64,000 nucleotides of DNA from Ignavibacteriales bacterium. GTDB lineage: Bacteria; Bacteroidota; Ignavibacteria; UBA10030; UBA8401. The stretch's first letter is position 1. Every line of letters begins with the position of its first letter. The stretch covers positions 1 through 64,000 of the forward strand of contig JAPLFO010000149.1 of the NCBI GenBank assembly GCA_026390635.1, read 5' to 3'. The position numbers and the translations under genes are program-made. Under the pieces are notes generated by a model. It saw only the letters and a list, made by a program, of their open reading frames with translations. It did no database searches and was not told the origin of the DNA. Shown here in pieces: positions 18,096 to 27,191 of this stretch.

Positions 18096-18773
18096 AGTGC
18101 AAACCTCCAATTTGGTTGATTATTTAAGTGGATTTATGATGTCAACTAAAATAATGAACTAAATGAAATCCAAAAAGGTTCCCGAAAAGACCAACGGACT
18201 ACGGCTCCTGACGGTTCGGATTCGAATAGGCCGTGAATACGTGCGAATTGTCTGCTGGAAAAGCAGGAGTCATAATGTAGCCAGGGGAGCTCGAGGGAAC
18301 AGAATCGAAGGCGCTACAACGCAGAGCTGCATATCTCAACAGGTCAGCCGCCTAAAGGAAACTGGCAGGGACTGCCTTGTCCGTCCCTTTCGTGCACCCC
18401 AAAATCCCTTTTCTTCCAAAAGGACTAACGTTGGAGTCCTCTTCCAGTATATTGGTGCAGACTCGGATCAGAGAACCGGGCATGAGAGAAAACGCAAACT
18501 TAGGAAGACCTATAATGATAGTAGAACAGTTCGAACGACGGTATAACCCCGATAGGCTCCGCGTGATTGCTTTTTCCATCCTGATCTTCTTCCACGCAGG
18601 GATGATCGCGACAAGACCGACAACCGCTCCTCCGGTAATTGATTTGTAGATACTCCATTATTGACTGAAGCCTCTGTTCTTTTTGTAACATTTCTGATCC
18701 ATGTACGACTAGCGTCGATAGATCTGGAAAGATCGGCTCACGTAGAAAAATCCCCGCTTTGATGTCGACAACT
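18096..18773. other. Gene-poor spacer with possible decayed membrane-protein fragment
   Basis: No convincing intact gene. On the minus strand, the frame from about 18802 down (M-T-I-R-L-L-R-R-S-K, M-L-Q-K-E-Q-R-L-Q-S-I-M-E-Y) appears to continue after a +1 shift near 18650 into I-T-G-G-A-V-V-G-L-V-A-I-I-P-A-W-K-K, a plausible membrane segment. This could be a broken small membrane protein, but I cannot name a family and the evidence is weak. Nothing else is seen between 18163 and 18500. Confidence 0.3.
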
Positions 18774-18992
18774 TTACTCCTGCGCAAGAGCCGGATAGTC
18801 AATTGTTATCCTCAGAAATTTTGCTTGGACTTCCGGCTGAATCAGACCGGCATCCCTCAATTCAATTACGTCTGATTGATGAAGGTTCAGATAGCAGGGT
18901 AATCGGCGGTTGTCGATGAATATTTTCTTTGCTCCCTTATACTTATTGGTGAAAACAACAGGAATTTCGAATAAAAGCTTGATAGAATCCTC
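18774..18992 (-). pseudogene. Truncated conserved small protein, paralogue of 26677-26850
   Basis: The frame reads S-I-K-L-L-F-E-I-P-V-V-F-T-N, K-G-A-K-K-I-F-I-D-N-R-R-L-P, then L-N-L-H-Q-S-D-V-I-E-L-R-D-A-G-L-I-Q and stops at 18774. The same pattern, with many synonymous and conservative changes, is present at 26677-26850, so this is a real protein family that I do not recognise. No start codon is present at the upstream border. Both copies are joined at the same point (ACACGAG) to the sequence CTCGTGTTTGGCGCGGAGCC read on the plus strand. The open frame continues upstream through the repeat but that part is probably not native. Confidence 0.5.
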
Positions 18993-19011
18993 GTGTTTGG
19001 CGCGGAGCCAG

Positions 19012-19039
19012 AAAAACCCGATCGAGAGATCGGGTTTTT
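19012..19039 (+). terminator. Terminator-like hairpin preceding element copy 2
   Basis: AAAAACCCGATC pairs with GATCGGGTTTTT around GAGA. It follows GGCGCGGAGCCA, which looks like a tRNA 3' end with encoded CCA. It is followed by GTTTAGTG, close to the GTTTATG seen at the GIY-YIG start. A slightly degraded equivalent lies at 26871-26898. Confidence 0.7.
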
Positions 19040-19049
19040 TGTTTAGTGC

Positions 19050-19215
19050 CTGTTGTAAGCTGACGAGTCCAGATGAAATCTGGACGACGAAGTCCCGCGC
19101 TCTTTTTGCGGGATATGAGTCCTTTCGTGACGAAGCGGAGACAAAGCCTCTGGTGATCTGTCCGAGGCTTTGCCATGTACGCATGGTTGTCCCGTATCAC
19201 GGGATCCGCAGGGCA
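19050..19215 (+). repeat. Structured mosaic element, copy 2
   Basis: The block TGTTGTAAGCTGACGAGTCC is followed by stems GTCCAGAT/ATCTGGAC and TCCCGC/GCGGGA, then GACGAAGCGGAG. An extra hairpin, CAAAGCCTC/GAGGCTTTG, is inserted here compared with copies 1 and 3. Next comes TCCCGTATCACGGGA, then CCGCAGGG. The order of stems equals that in copies 1 and 3, while loops and outer bases vary, as expected for a structure-conserving repeat. Confidence 0.7.
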
Positions 19216-19590
19216 AATCGCCTGTTTCAGAGTCCACTATTTTATCCTGCTCCCATTCAGCATTGCAGCCCCGCGTCACCCCAAGGAAATAAATGAAAAA
19301 TCTGTTCAACTTTTGTCCTGCATATATAGTCTATCCTTAAATATTCTATCATCGCTCAATAAGTATTGATCACCATCGGAATTTCGGGATATTTCTTTAT
19401 ATAATGGGTAGAACTATTGCTGCATCATAGCCAGTGCGATTCTTTTTCAATCGTTTATGCCCGGGACGCACATCCTAGAAAACAATTTCTTTGGCGATTT
19501 TCCGGATTTGCAGACAACGGCGGTATGAGTATTGCGGCAGTCTCAAAATATATTTTGTGAAATCTATCACGCATCGTCAAGGGACGAAAA
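19216..19590. other. Spacer upstream of the DUF1566 genes; nothing recognised
   Basis: This A/T-rich 375-base stretch holds no credible gene. A TATAAT hexamer at 19400-19405 is present but lacks a matching upstream hexamer at the usual distance, so no promoter is called. The next gene starts at 19591 with AAGGGACG nearby. Confidence 0.4.
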
Positions 19591-21183
19591 ATGTTTATTC
19601 GCTACATCATTGCAGCATCTATGGGAATATTCTTCGGTTCAGCAGGGGTCGGTCAGACCTATAAAATTGTCGATGCAGGTCAGGCGAAGTGCTTCGATTC
19701 AATAAAAGTAATTGCCCCGCCGTCTCCCGGAAAACCATTTTATGGACAGGATGCACAGTATTCCGGCAATCTTTCCAGCTATACGATCGGCGCGGACGGA
19801 AAAACAGTTTATGACAATACTGCGAACCTGACATGGATGCGCAGCCCGAATATGACCTACACCCCTCCGGTGAAGACAGACAGAATGAGCTATGCGGCTG
19901 GCCTGCGGTGGGTTACCGCCGTCAATGCGTCCAACCATGGCGGCTTCAATGATTGGCGAATCCCGACCATCAAAGAGCTCTATTCATTATATAGCGGCAA
20001 GGGCACAGATCCGGGCGGTTCGGCTTCATCAGCAGGTCTGACACCGTATATTGATTCAAGCTATTTCAAATTTGCTTATGGGAATACGGCGCTTGGAGAA
20101 CGTGTTATTGACCAGCAGTACATGTCCGGCAACATTTTCATTATGAGTCCCAGTGAATCCGGATATGCAAAAGATTTCGGTGTAAACTTCGCTGATGGAA
20201 GAATAAAAGGGTATGATACCGTTGATGCACTGGCCCATCAGATCAAAACTTTCTATGTGCAGTTGGTGAGGGGCGCGACAACGTACGGCATTAATAATTT
20301 CACGGATAATGGCGACCAGACAATCACCGATAATGCCGCCGGTTTAATGTGGGCAAAGAATGATAATGGATCAGGCCTTTGCTGGATAGATGCTTTGGCG
20401 TGGGTGCAGACAAAGAATGCCGAAAATTACCTTGGCCATAATGATTGGAGAATGCCCGACATTAAAGAATTGCAGAGTATTGTCGATTATTCGCACTCTC
20501 CAGACTTTGACAAACTGCCGGCAATCAACTCGAAGTTTTTCAATTGCAGTCCAATAATAAATGAAGCTGGACAGCCCGATTTTCCTTATTACTGGTCAGG
20601 GACAACTCATGAAGGATATGCGACAAATAATACCGGGGGAGGTGAAGCCGACTACATTGCTTTCGGGCGCGCGTTGGGCTGGCCGACTACTCAAGCATCC
20701 TGGGTTGACGTGCATGGCGCAGGCTGTCAGCGCAGCGATCCAAAGGTGGGTCCGCCATATGCTTATGCCGATGTTAAAACGGTTACAGTATACGGTGTCA
20801 GCTATACCGGCTATTCGCATGGACCGCAGGGTGATGCGATCCGCGGGGCCAATTATGTCCGCATTGTACGCACCGTCAACAAAGCGAGTGGATTCCATAA
20901 TGGTCCGACATCACCATCACATTTTGAACTTGAACAGAATTTTCCAAACCCCTTTAATCCGACAACGATAATTCGATTTACGGTTCCTCTCACCGGAAAA
21001 ACGATGTTGAGGGTGTTTAACTCGCTCGGGCAGCGCGTTGCCATTTTGTACGATGGCATAGCTGACGCGGCCATCGACCATCAGGTGCAGTTTAGCGCAT
21101 CGTATCTGCCGTCAGGCATCTACTTCTCGCGGCTGGAGCATGATGGAAAGGTGCAGTCGAAGAAAATGCAACTGCTCAAGTGA
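19591..21183 (+). CDS. Secreted DUF1566 (Lcl C-terminal-like) protein with T9SS sorting domain
   Basis: The 530-residue protein has a signal peptide ending near G-S-A-G-V-G-Q-T. It carries two DUF1566-type domains with T-V-Y-D-N-T-A-N-L-T-W-M and G-G-F-N-D-W-R-I-P-T-I-K-E-L-Y-S-L (about residues 70-130), then T-I-T-D-N-A-A-G-L-M-W and H-N-D-W-R-M-P-D-I-K-E-L-Q-S-I (about 245-300). The C-terminal 85 residues form a T9SS sorting domain with Q-N-F-P-N-P-F-N-P-T. DUF1566 is a lectin-like, often surface-exposed fold whose ligand is generally unknown. The gene lies 75 bases upstream of a paralogue on the same strand. The two share architecture but not the sorting-domain details, so the duplication is not recent. 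Confidence 0.85.
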   Translation: MFIRYIIAASMGIFFGSAGVGQTYKIVDAGQAKCFDSIKVIAPPSPGKPFYGQDAQYSGNLSSYTIGADGKTVYDNTANLTWMRSPNMTYTPPVKTDRMSYAAGLRWVTAVNASNHGGFNDWRIPTIKELYSLYSGKGTDPGGSASSAGLTPYIDSSYFKFAYGNTALGERVIDQQYMSGNIFIMSPSESGYAKDFGVNFADGRIKGYDTVDALAHQIKTFYVQLVRGATTYGINNFTDNGDQTITDNAAGLMWAKNDNGSGLCWIDALAWVQTKNAENYLGHNDWRMPDIKELQSIVDYSHSPDFDKLPAINSKFFNCSPIINEAGQPDFPYYWSGTTHEGYATNNTGGGEADYIAFGRALGWPTTQASWVDVHGAGCQRSDPKVGPPYAYADVKTVTVYGVSYTGYSHGPQGDAIRGANYVRIVRTVNKASGFHNGPTSPSHFELEQNFPNPFNPTTIIRFTVPLTGKTMLRVFNSLGQRVAILYDGIADAAIDHQVQFSASYLPSGIYFSRLEHDGKVQSKKMQLLK

Positions 21184-21258
21184 GAACAACTTAGAATGAA
21201 AAAATGAAGACGCAAATATGAAACCGAAATCATTTTTTTACTAATCGAATCGAATTGC

Positions 21259-22746
21259 ATGGAGAGAACTGATTTTTATAAAGCAATGGCTTCTCTTATT
21301 ATTACCATATTCTCGAGCCTCTCTGCGTTGTGCCAGACGTATAAAGTTGTCGATACCGGCGTTCATGAGTTTTACGGTGACAGTACTATTATTTCCGTCC
21401 CGAAACCAGGTGATCCTTTTTATGGACAGGATGCTGCATATCAGGGTAACGAGCCCTCTTATGTTAATAATGGAGATGGCACGGTTACTGATAATGTCAC
21501 CGGATTGATGTGGCAGAAAGACATGGGCGCCAAGATCTCCTATAGCGCGGCTTTTACGAAAGCAGACACCATGACACTGGGAGGCTTCACTGATTGGCGC
21601 GTCCCGACAATAAAGGAACTGTATTCCCTGATTCTTTTTACGGGACGCAGCGGCGGAACTGCTTCTGTCAGAAAGTATATTGACTCCGCCTATTTTAATC
21701 AGCCGATCGGAAATACGGCAATCGGTGAGCGGGAGATCGATGCGCAGACCTGGTCTTCAACCCAATACAAGGGTCTAACCATGGCTGGTGATTCTACTGT
21801 CTTTGGAGTAAATTTTATTGACGGAAGAATAAAGGGATATCCAAAATATCAACCCGGCAGCGGAAACACCACGCCCAATACAATGTATTTTCGGATGGTG
21901 CGCGGAAACTTCAGCTATGGAATTAACAAATTTGTGAATAATGGCGACGGCACCATTGCCGATAATGCGACCGGATTGATGTGGCAGCAAGCCGATGATG
22001 GAGTTGCACGCGATTGGAAATCCTCGTTGGCATACGCGGAGAACCTCACTCTCGCTAGCTATTCTGACTGGCGCCTGCCAAATGCTAAAGAATTGCAGAG
22101 TATTGTTGACTACACAAGAAGTCCTTCTTCTACAAATTCACCGGCAATAGATCCGCTTTTTTCAACGACGAGCATCAAGGATCCCAATGGAACTGCCGGA
22201 CAGTATCCATATTTCTGGACAAGCACCACTCATCTGGACGGTGTTAATCCGTATAGTCCCGCTGTCTATATCGCATTCGGCAAGGCCCAGGGAAAAATGA
22301 ACAGCACATTATTGGATGTTCACGGCGCGGGCGCGCAGAGAAGCGATCCCAAGTACGGTAATGCTGCCGACTATCCTCAATATATGGGACCCCAGGGCGA
22401 CGTTCGCTATGTGTTTAACTATGTCCGGTGTGTGAGAAGCAGCAGCCGTTCCACCGGAGCGGTTGAACAGCAATCATCCCCTTCCGGATTTGTACTTGAT
22501 CAGAACTTTCCCAACCCATTCAACCCGACGACCGCGGTTACATACGAACTGACGGTTACGAGTCGGGTCCGGCTCGTCATCTACGACATGCTCGGCCGGG
22601 AGCTCACCGTGTTAAAGAACGAACAGATGCCGCGAGGGACGTACACCGTTACTTGGAATGCGGCGGATATGCCCACCGGAACATATTTCTGTTCATTGAC
22701 AACCGGGAGCTTCTCGCAGACGCGACGGATGATGCTGATGAAGTGA
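21259..22746 (+). CDS. Secreted DUF1566 protein with T9SS sorting domain (tandem paralogue)
   Basis: The 495-residue protein has a signal peptide (hydrophobic I-I-T-I-F-S-S-L-S-A-L-C-Q). Two DUF1566 domains follow: T-V-T-D-N-V-T-G-L-M-W-Q and G-G-F-T-D-W-R-V-P-T-I-K-E-L-Y near residues 75-120, then T-I-A-D-N-A-T-G-L-M-W-Q and Y-S-D-W-R-L-P-N-A-K-E-L-Q near 235-280. The T9SS sorting domain has Q-N-F-P-N-P-F-N-P-T-T and the final R-R-M-M-L-M-K. It pairs with the preceding gene; both begin the mature protein with a Y-K-V/I-V-D-T/A-G motif. Possible joint roles are surface adhesins or ligand-display proteins; nothing enzymatic is visible. Confidence 0.85.
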   Translation: MERTDFYKAMASLIITIFSSLSALCQTYKVVDTGVHEFYGDSTIISVPKPGDPFYGQDAAYQGNEPSYVNNGDGTVTDNVTGLMWQKDMGAKISYSAAFTKADTMTLGGFTDWRVPTIKELYSLILFTGRSGGTASVRKYIDSAYFNQPIGNTAIGEREIDAQTWSSTQYKGLTMAGDSTVFGVNFIDGRIKGYPKYQPGSGNTTPNTMYFRMVRGNFSYGINKFVNNGDGTIADNATGLMWQQADDGVARDWKSSLAYAENLTLASYSDWRLPNAKELQSIVDYTRSPSSTNSPAIDPLFSTTSIKDPNGTAGQYPYFWTSTTHLDGVNPYSPAVYIAFGKAQGKMNSTLLDVHGAGAQRSDPKYGNAADYPQYMGPQGDVRYVFNYVRCVRSSSRSTGAVEQQSSPSGFVLDQNFPNPFNPTTAVTYELTVTSRVRLVIYDMLGRELTVLKNEQMPRGTYTVTWNAADMPTGTYFCSLTTGSFSQTRRMMLMK

Positions 22747-23090
22747 TTTTTGTGATAGTGTACCGATTGATCATCCGCTTCGTTCATAGGCGAAAATATT
22801 TTCATCACGGCATAATGATGGAGTCAGAATATAGCCCCTGCGCAGGAATTGCAACAATGCTCCTCAAAAATATGTTCGTCTCGAAAAGAGTTTTCATGTA
22901 GCTGTGTGTCCTGCCCCCCCCCCAAAAAAAGGCCTGTAAAAACGAGAGCTTTCCTGAATCGCGTAAAAATTGTATAATAGTCGGAGAAGAGAAGCAGCGT
23001 TGAATAACCCACGTGGAATTCATCAAATGAATCTTGGGATGTTGACTCGTTAGACAGTTCCTGCTCCCACCGCCCCGTTGAAAGCCGGAT
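22747..23090. other. Spacer containing a C10-A7 homopolymer tract
   Basis: There is no gene here. The run of ten C (22914-22923) followed by seven A (22924-22930) is the longest homopolymer pair in the window and lies about 160 bases before the next start codon. Otherwise nothing was recognised. Confidence 0.6.
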
Positions 23091-24314
23091 ATGAAAAATA
23101 TTCTTTTCCTTTTGGGAATATGTATCTGGTCCACCCACGCTCAAACCTTCCCGGTCTATGTTGTCCTGTTCACGCATATCGAGGACAACACACCGATCGG
23201 AATGCTTGGCAGCCAACAATCTAAAGACAATTATACATTAGTCCGAAACCGGCTGATTGAAATGGCGAATCTTGCCCATGTCAACAATGTGAGCTGGTCG
23301 CTTCAGCCCGACTGGAAAATACTGCTGGCGGCATTGATGTATGAAGACTCCCTGATGAAATCGCCGACGAAAGGAAAGAATTTTCTCCGCTATCTCAAAG
23401 AAGATCTCGGTGCAGCAATAGATGCCCATTCTCATGAAAGCTACGGCTATAACTACACCGATGTCGCGAATCTTCTCGATTCGCTCGGTGTCGGAGGCAG
23501 CACTGTCATCGGCGGCCATATATGGGATCCGACGCTGCCGCAATTTGCCTATTGGGACCGGTTCCGAGTTCCTGTGTACGGGCAGCAATATCCGTGGGCC
23601 GTCTGGCGAGGGAATATTCTCATGGGAAGCGGCACACCGAATCATGTGAACGATCCGGTCATAAGCGGCGTCTGGCGCCCCAAAGACCGCTACCACTATT
23701 TTGTCGACGACACTGCCGGAAATATTATCTGTATCGGACAATATAAGAGCGATATCGCAGGAATCGGCGAGTTGATCGCACTCTATGCGAATGGAATCAT
23801 TCCGGGCGAGGCCATGCTCACCTCGTCATATCACATTAAACCGGCCGATATAACCGCTGCCGGTGGCATCGCGCTGATCGACAGCACGGTTATCAAGCCA
23901 TTATCTGTGCTGCGCCGTCAGAACAAAATCCGGTTGACGGATTTTACATCGCTCGTCCTTGATTGGAAGACGTTGTACGGATCGCGGGCAACGCTGTATG
24001 ATCCGGGCAATGCTACGGCTGTCCGCGATGGAGATTCCGCTCCAGAGAGTTTTGCGGTATTTCAAAACTTTCCCAATCCCTTTAATCCGTCAACATCAAT
24101 TTGCTATCGGCTGCCCGAGCGATGTTTTGTCTCGCTTCGTGTTTTCGATCTTTTGGGAAGGGATGTTGCTTCTTTGGTGACTGCGGAGCAGGATGGCGGC
24201 ATGCATCAGGTGCTGTTCTCGGGAGAGGGGCCGGCATTTCCGAGTGGCATTTATTGGTATCAGTTGCGCGCCGGGAATCATTCCATCACAAAATGCATGA
24301 CACTGCTGAAGTGA
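23091..24314 (+). CDS. Secreted protein of unknown function with T9SS sorting domain (possible polysaccharide-deacetylase-like fold)
   Basis: The 407-residue protein has a signal peptide (M-K-N-I-L-F-L-L-G-I-C-I-W-S-T-H-A-Q). The mature part begins F-P-V-Y-V-V-L-F-T-H-I-E-D, with D-A-H-S-H-E-S-Y-G-Y-N near residues 107-117 and G-G-H-I-W-D near 140. The spaced acidic and histidine residues at strand ends recall NodB-like deacetylases, but the exact H-x3-5-H motif was not found, so I do not assign the activity. The C-terminal 85 residues are a T9SS sorting domain (Q-N-F-P-N-P-F-N-P-S). The next gene starts 5 bases after its stop, implying co-transcription and translational coupling. Confidence 0.6.
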   Translation: MKNILFLLGICIWSTHAQTFPVYVVLFTHIEDNTPIGMLGSQQSKDNYTLVRNRLIEMANLAHVNNVSWSLQPDWKILLAALMYEDSLMKSPTKGKNFLRYLKEDLGAAIDAHSHESYGYNYTDVANLLDSLGVGGSTVIGGHIWDPTLPQFAYWDRFRVPVYGQQYPWAVWRGNILMGSGTPNHVNDPVISGVWRPKDRYHYFVDDTAGNIICIGQYKSDIAGIGELIALYANGIIPGEAMLTSSYHIKPADITAAGGIALIDSTVIKPLSVLRRQNKIRLTDFTSLVLDWKTLYGSRATLYDPGNATAVRDGDSAPESFAVFQNFPNPFNPSTSICYRLPERCFVSLRVFDLLGRDVASLVTAEQDGGMHQVLFSGEGPAFPSGIYWYQLRAGNHSITKCMTLLK

Positions 24315-24319
24315 ACACC

Positions 24320-26476
24320 ATGCACATGCGTTCTCTTTTTTTTCTGTCTGTTTTATCCATCTGCACATTGTTTGCGGAAGGGATGCTCACTCTTCGTGAT
24401 TCCATGCAGCTTCCGCAGGCCTCGATCTGGGGCGGAATTTCCTTCAACGGCGAAAGCATCAGCATCACGACGACGGCCATTGTGAACGGCAAGCCGCAGT
24501 TGTTTCTCAGAACACTGAATCCGCAGACCCTTCTGCAGATCCTCCCGCCAGTGCAACTGACATTCGAAAGCGATCCTCAATCACAGCGGTGGATTACAGA
24601 TCACAAACACCTCTTCCTTACAGGTCAACATTTTATTGTTTTTTCCGTGCGCGGTGACAGCGACATCTATATTTTCAAAACCGACGTCAACGGCAAACGC
24701 ATCGGCAGCATCACGCCGATTGCCGAGCACACGACGAACCGCACCAACGATATGATGTTTGCCACAGACGGGGAAAATATTTTTGTCGCATATTTCAAGC
24801 CTACCGATCAGTCAATCGTTCACACCATCAATCAACAACTGCAGCCGGTTTCCGCACCGATCATCACTTCGTCCCAACTTCCGCACAATAACCTCGGCGG
24901 ACTCTTCTATAGGAACAATTCCTTTTTCATGTTTACGGGAGACAAGGCCGGACCAAATTCCCAATTGATTGTGACCATATGGAACCATGACTGGTCTCCC
25001 GCAATTCAGCAACGGAAGATTCTTGCGATACCTCCGGTAGGCGAGGGATATTTTTTTGCATCCGGCATTGCTTTTGACAGCTTGTCAAAACGATGGATCA
25101 TCGCTTTTCATCATGTGCAGAACAGCAATCCGGACAGCAGCACGCATGTTGATTTTGGAATATTTGATGAATCCTTCTCGCTGATCGAACAGTCCCACGG
25201 ATTCCGCGGCTACCGGCCGCATTTGCTGTTGAGAAACAGTGAGCTGTACGTAGTTTACGACGCAGGAGGCGTCTTCCTCCGGCGGTACACACTTCAGCCT
25301 GCCGTGCGGAAAACAATCGCGTGGAAGCAATACCTTACTCTGGCGCCGAACGAAGGCACGGCGTTCGTCGTTGATACGTCGATGATCGTTAACTACGGCG
25401 GTGTTCCGGTGATTACGTTTGCGAATGACAGCTCGCTGATCCTCTCTTCATCGGGAAATACACAATTGCAGTTCTATCTTATCAAAAACAACGGCCAGAC
25501 CTTGATCTCACTACCAACGACCCCGCGGGGACCGGACGGCGGATGTATCTATTTACCCGATGGACAATCGCGGTTCGTCACGGAAGAACCGGCTTCCAAC
25601 AATACACCTCAGAAGCACAGGAGTAGAGTGATCAGTTGGATCTCCTCTGATGGGAAGATCTGGACGAAAGAATCGGGAATACGCTATCAGCCGGGGCTTG
25701 AGGATGACTCCATCGCCAGCGTCGTCTGTCCGATCCAGGTGAAGGACTCCGTCTGGCGGATGTATTATGTCGGAGATTTTTACAGAACGAACGGCGTGCG
25801 CACGGCGATTACGTACGATTGGGGATGGACATGGAAAGCAGAGTCACGAAAGAATATCATGAAGAACGGCGACGTGGATCCGCATCCTGTCTATGTGTCG
25901 GACGGCAGGATCCGGCTCTATGTCCGGACCGGCTTTTCAGAAACCAATCCTGCAAAAAGGGGTATCGGCTACAACGACAGTAACGACGGTATCACCTTCG
26001 ATACCACAAAGACAACGATGATCCTTCCGGACAATACGCTTCCCCTGACAATGAATCTCGATCCCTCGGTGATACGATTCACCGACGGAACCGTTGCCTG
26101 TTTTTTTGGAGCGGCGCCAGCTATGAATCAAAATCAAAACACAATACCTCAATTACGCGTTGCATATGCACGAAAACCAACGGACGTTGAGACGTACCTT
26201 TCCGGGATTCCGGAGAGTTTTGACTTATCCCAGAATTATCCAAATCCTTTCAACCCGGCAACCGTGATCAATTATGCACTGCCGGTTTTCAGTGCGACAA
26301 AGCTTGCCATCTATGACATGCTTGGCCGCGAAGTGGCGGTGCTGGTGAATCAAGAGAAACCGGCGGGGCGGTACGAAGCAACGTGGGATGCATCCAGATT
26401 TTCTTCTGGAGTATATTTCTACAAGCTCTCAGCCGGAAGCTATGTGTCGGCGAAAAAATTGGTGTTGCTCCGATAA
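24320..26476 (+). CDS. Secreted sialidase/BNR-propeller-like protein with T9SS sorting domain
   Basis: The 718-residue protein has a signal peptide (M-H-M-R-S-L-F-F-L-S-V-L-S-I-C-T-L-F-A-E-G). The body shows repeated beta-propeller blades and Asp-box-like segments, for example Y-D-W-G-W-T-W-K near residue 500 and N-D-S-N-D-G-I-T-F-D near 555, as in sialidase/glycosidase-like propellers. The T9SS sorting domain has Q-N-Y-P-N-P-F-N-P-A and ends K-K-L-V-L-L-R. A longer open frame beginning at 24101 overlaps the previous gene and lacks a signal peptide, so the ATG at 24320 is chosen. It is likely co-expressed with the upstream secreted protein. Catalytic residues for a true sialidase were not identified. 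Confidence 0.65.
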   Translation: MHMRSLFFLSVLSICTLFAEGMLTLRDSMQLPQASIWGGISFNGESISITTTAIVNGKPQLFLRTLNPQTLLQILPPVQLTFESDPQSQRWITDHKHLFLTGQHFIVFSVRGDSDIYIFKTDVNGKRIGSITPIAEHTTNRTNDMMFATDGENIFVAYFKPTDQSIVHTINQQLQPVSAPIITSSQLPHNNLGGLFYRNNSFFMFTGDKAGPNSQLIVTIWNHDWSPAIQQRKILAIPPVGEGYFFASGIAFDSLSKRWIIAFHHVQNSNPDSSTHVDFGIFDESFSLIEQSHGFRGYRPHLLLRNSELYVVYDAGGVFLRRYTLQPAVRKTIAWKQYLTLAPNEGTAFVVDTSMIVNYGGVPVITFANDSSLILSSSGNTQLQFYLIKNNGQTLISLPTTPRGPDGGCIYLPDGQSRFVTEEPASNNTPQKHRSRVISWISSDGKIWTKESGIRYQPGLEDDSIASVVCPIQVKDSVWRMYYVGDFYRTNGVRTAITYDWGWTWKAESRKNIMKNGDVDPHPVYVSDGRIRLYVRTGFSETNPAKRGIGYNDSNDGITFDTTKTTMILPDNTLPLTMNLDPSVIRFTDGTVACFFGAAPAMNQNQNTIPQLRVAYARKPTDVETYLSGIPESFDLSQNYPNPFNPATVINYALPVFSATKLAIYDMLGREVAVLVNQEKPAGRYEATWDASRFSSGVYFYKLSAGSYVSAKKLVLLR

Positions 26477-26676
26477 TATACGTCTCAGTTTCAATCATCG
26501 GCCCGGATTAGAATCATCCGGGTTTTTCCATTTGCTCGGGTCACGCACTTTGCTGAGCATGCGCGGCTGACACCGAGCGATCTTGTCAAATCAACCCATG
26601 TGGCAAACTCTCCCCTATAAAATCTTTCTCTCTATATTTAGGCAAGCGCAGGATAATCTATTCTCACTTTTGGAAT

Positions 26677-26850
26677 CTATATAGGCGCTTCCTGCTGGAT
26701 CAATCCGGCCTCGCGAAGCGCGATCATATCAGACTGGTCGAGATTCAAAAAATGGGGCAAACGGGTGCGATCGATGAAAATATGTTAGGCTCCCTTGTGA
26801 ATTCTTGCGAAAAAAACTGGGATTTCGAATATTAAAAAGTTAGACTCCTC
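26677..26850 (-). pseudogene. Second truncated copy of the unknown small-protein family, with internal stop
   Basis: Read on the minus strand: F-L-I-F-E-I-P-V-F-F-A-R, K-G-A, a TAA stop, then H-I-F-I-D-R-T-R-L-P-H-F-L-N-L-D-Q-S-D-M-I-A-L-R-E-A-G-L-I-Q-Q and a TAG stop. It aligns across its length with 18774-18992 and is truncated at the same upstream point, showing that both belong to one larger repeated module. The internal stop means this copy is dead. Between 26477 and 26640 nothing was recognised. Confidence 0.55.
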
Positions 26851-26906
26851 GTGTTTGGCGCGGAGCCAGAAAAACCCAGTCGAGAGATCGGTTTTTTTGT
26901 TTAGTG

Positions 26907-27022
26907 CTGGTTGTAGGCTGAGGCCTCACGATGAAATCGAGACGACGAAGTCCCGCAGTTTTTTTGCGGGATTCGATCCCTGTCGCAGCGAAGCGGAAAT
27001 CCCGTTACGGGACCCGTGGAGG
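26907..27022 (+). repeat. Structured mosaic element, copy 3
   Basis: TGGTTGTAGGCTGAGGCCTC leads into stem CGAT/ATCG with the GAA loop, then GACGACGAAG, stem TCCCGC/GCGGGA, TTCGATCCCTGTCGCAGCGA, AGCGGAAATCCCGTTACGGGA and CCCGTGGAGG. The final part differs from copy 1 at only a few positions (GCAGCGAAGC-GA-ATCCCGTTACGGGACCCG). The outer bases of the first stem are mutated compared with copies 1 and 2. Confidence 0.7.
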
Positions 27023-27024
27023 CA

Positions 27025-27054
27025 AAAATCCCGATCAGCAATGATCGGGATTTT
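27025..27054 (+). terminator. Terminator hairpin after element copy 3
   Basis: AAAATCCCGATC and GATCGGGATTTT pair around AGCAAT. An identical loop and stem core occurs at 29490-29521. On the minus strand it also lies downstream of the toxin gene that ends at 27192, so it could terminate that operon. Confidence 0.75.
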
Positions 27055-27191
27055 CCGTAATAGAGAAATTCGAGCTAACAATCGATCTTTCCCCCCGGTA
27101 TAGTCTGCACTACGATGCAGTCACGCTCGGTTGATTCACATTATTCCACGCATAGGCAGGTTTTTTTTCAACTTCCGACGTTACAGCAGTA

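Noticed and set aside
19050-19130. Hammerhead ribozyme: CTGACGA ... GACGAAG ... GCGGGAT resembles the conserved core
   Set aside because: Stem II is followed by GAC before GAA (an extra three bases), the stem III junction has G rather than the usual A15.1-U16.1 pair, and no stem I can be formed around a cleavage triplet in any copy.
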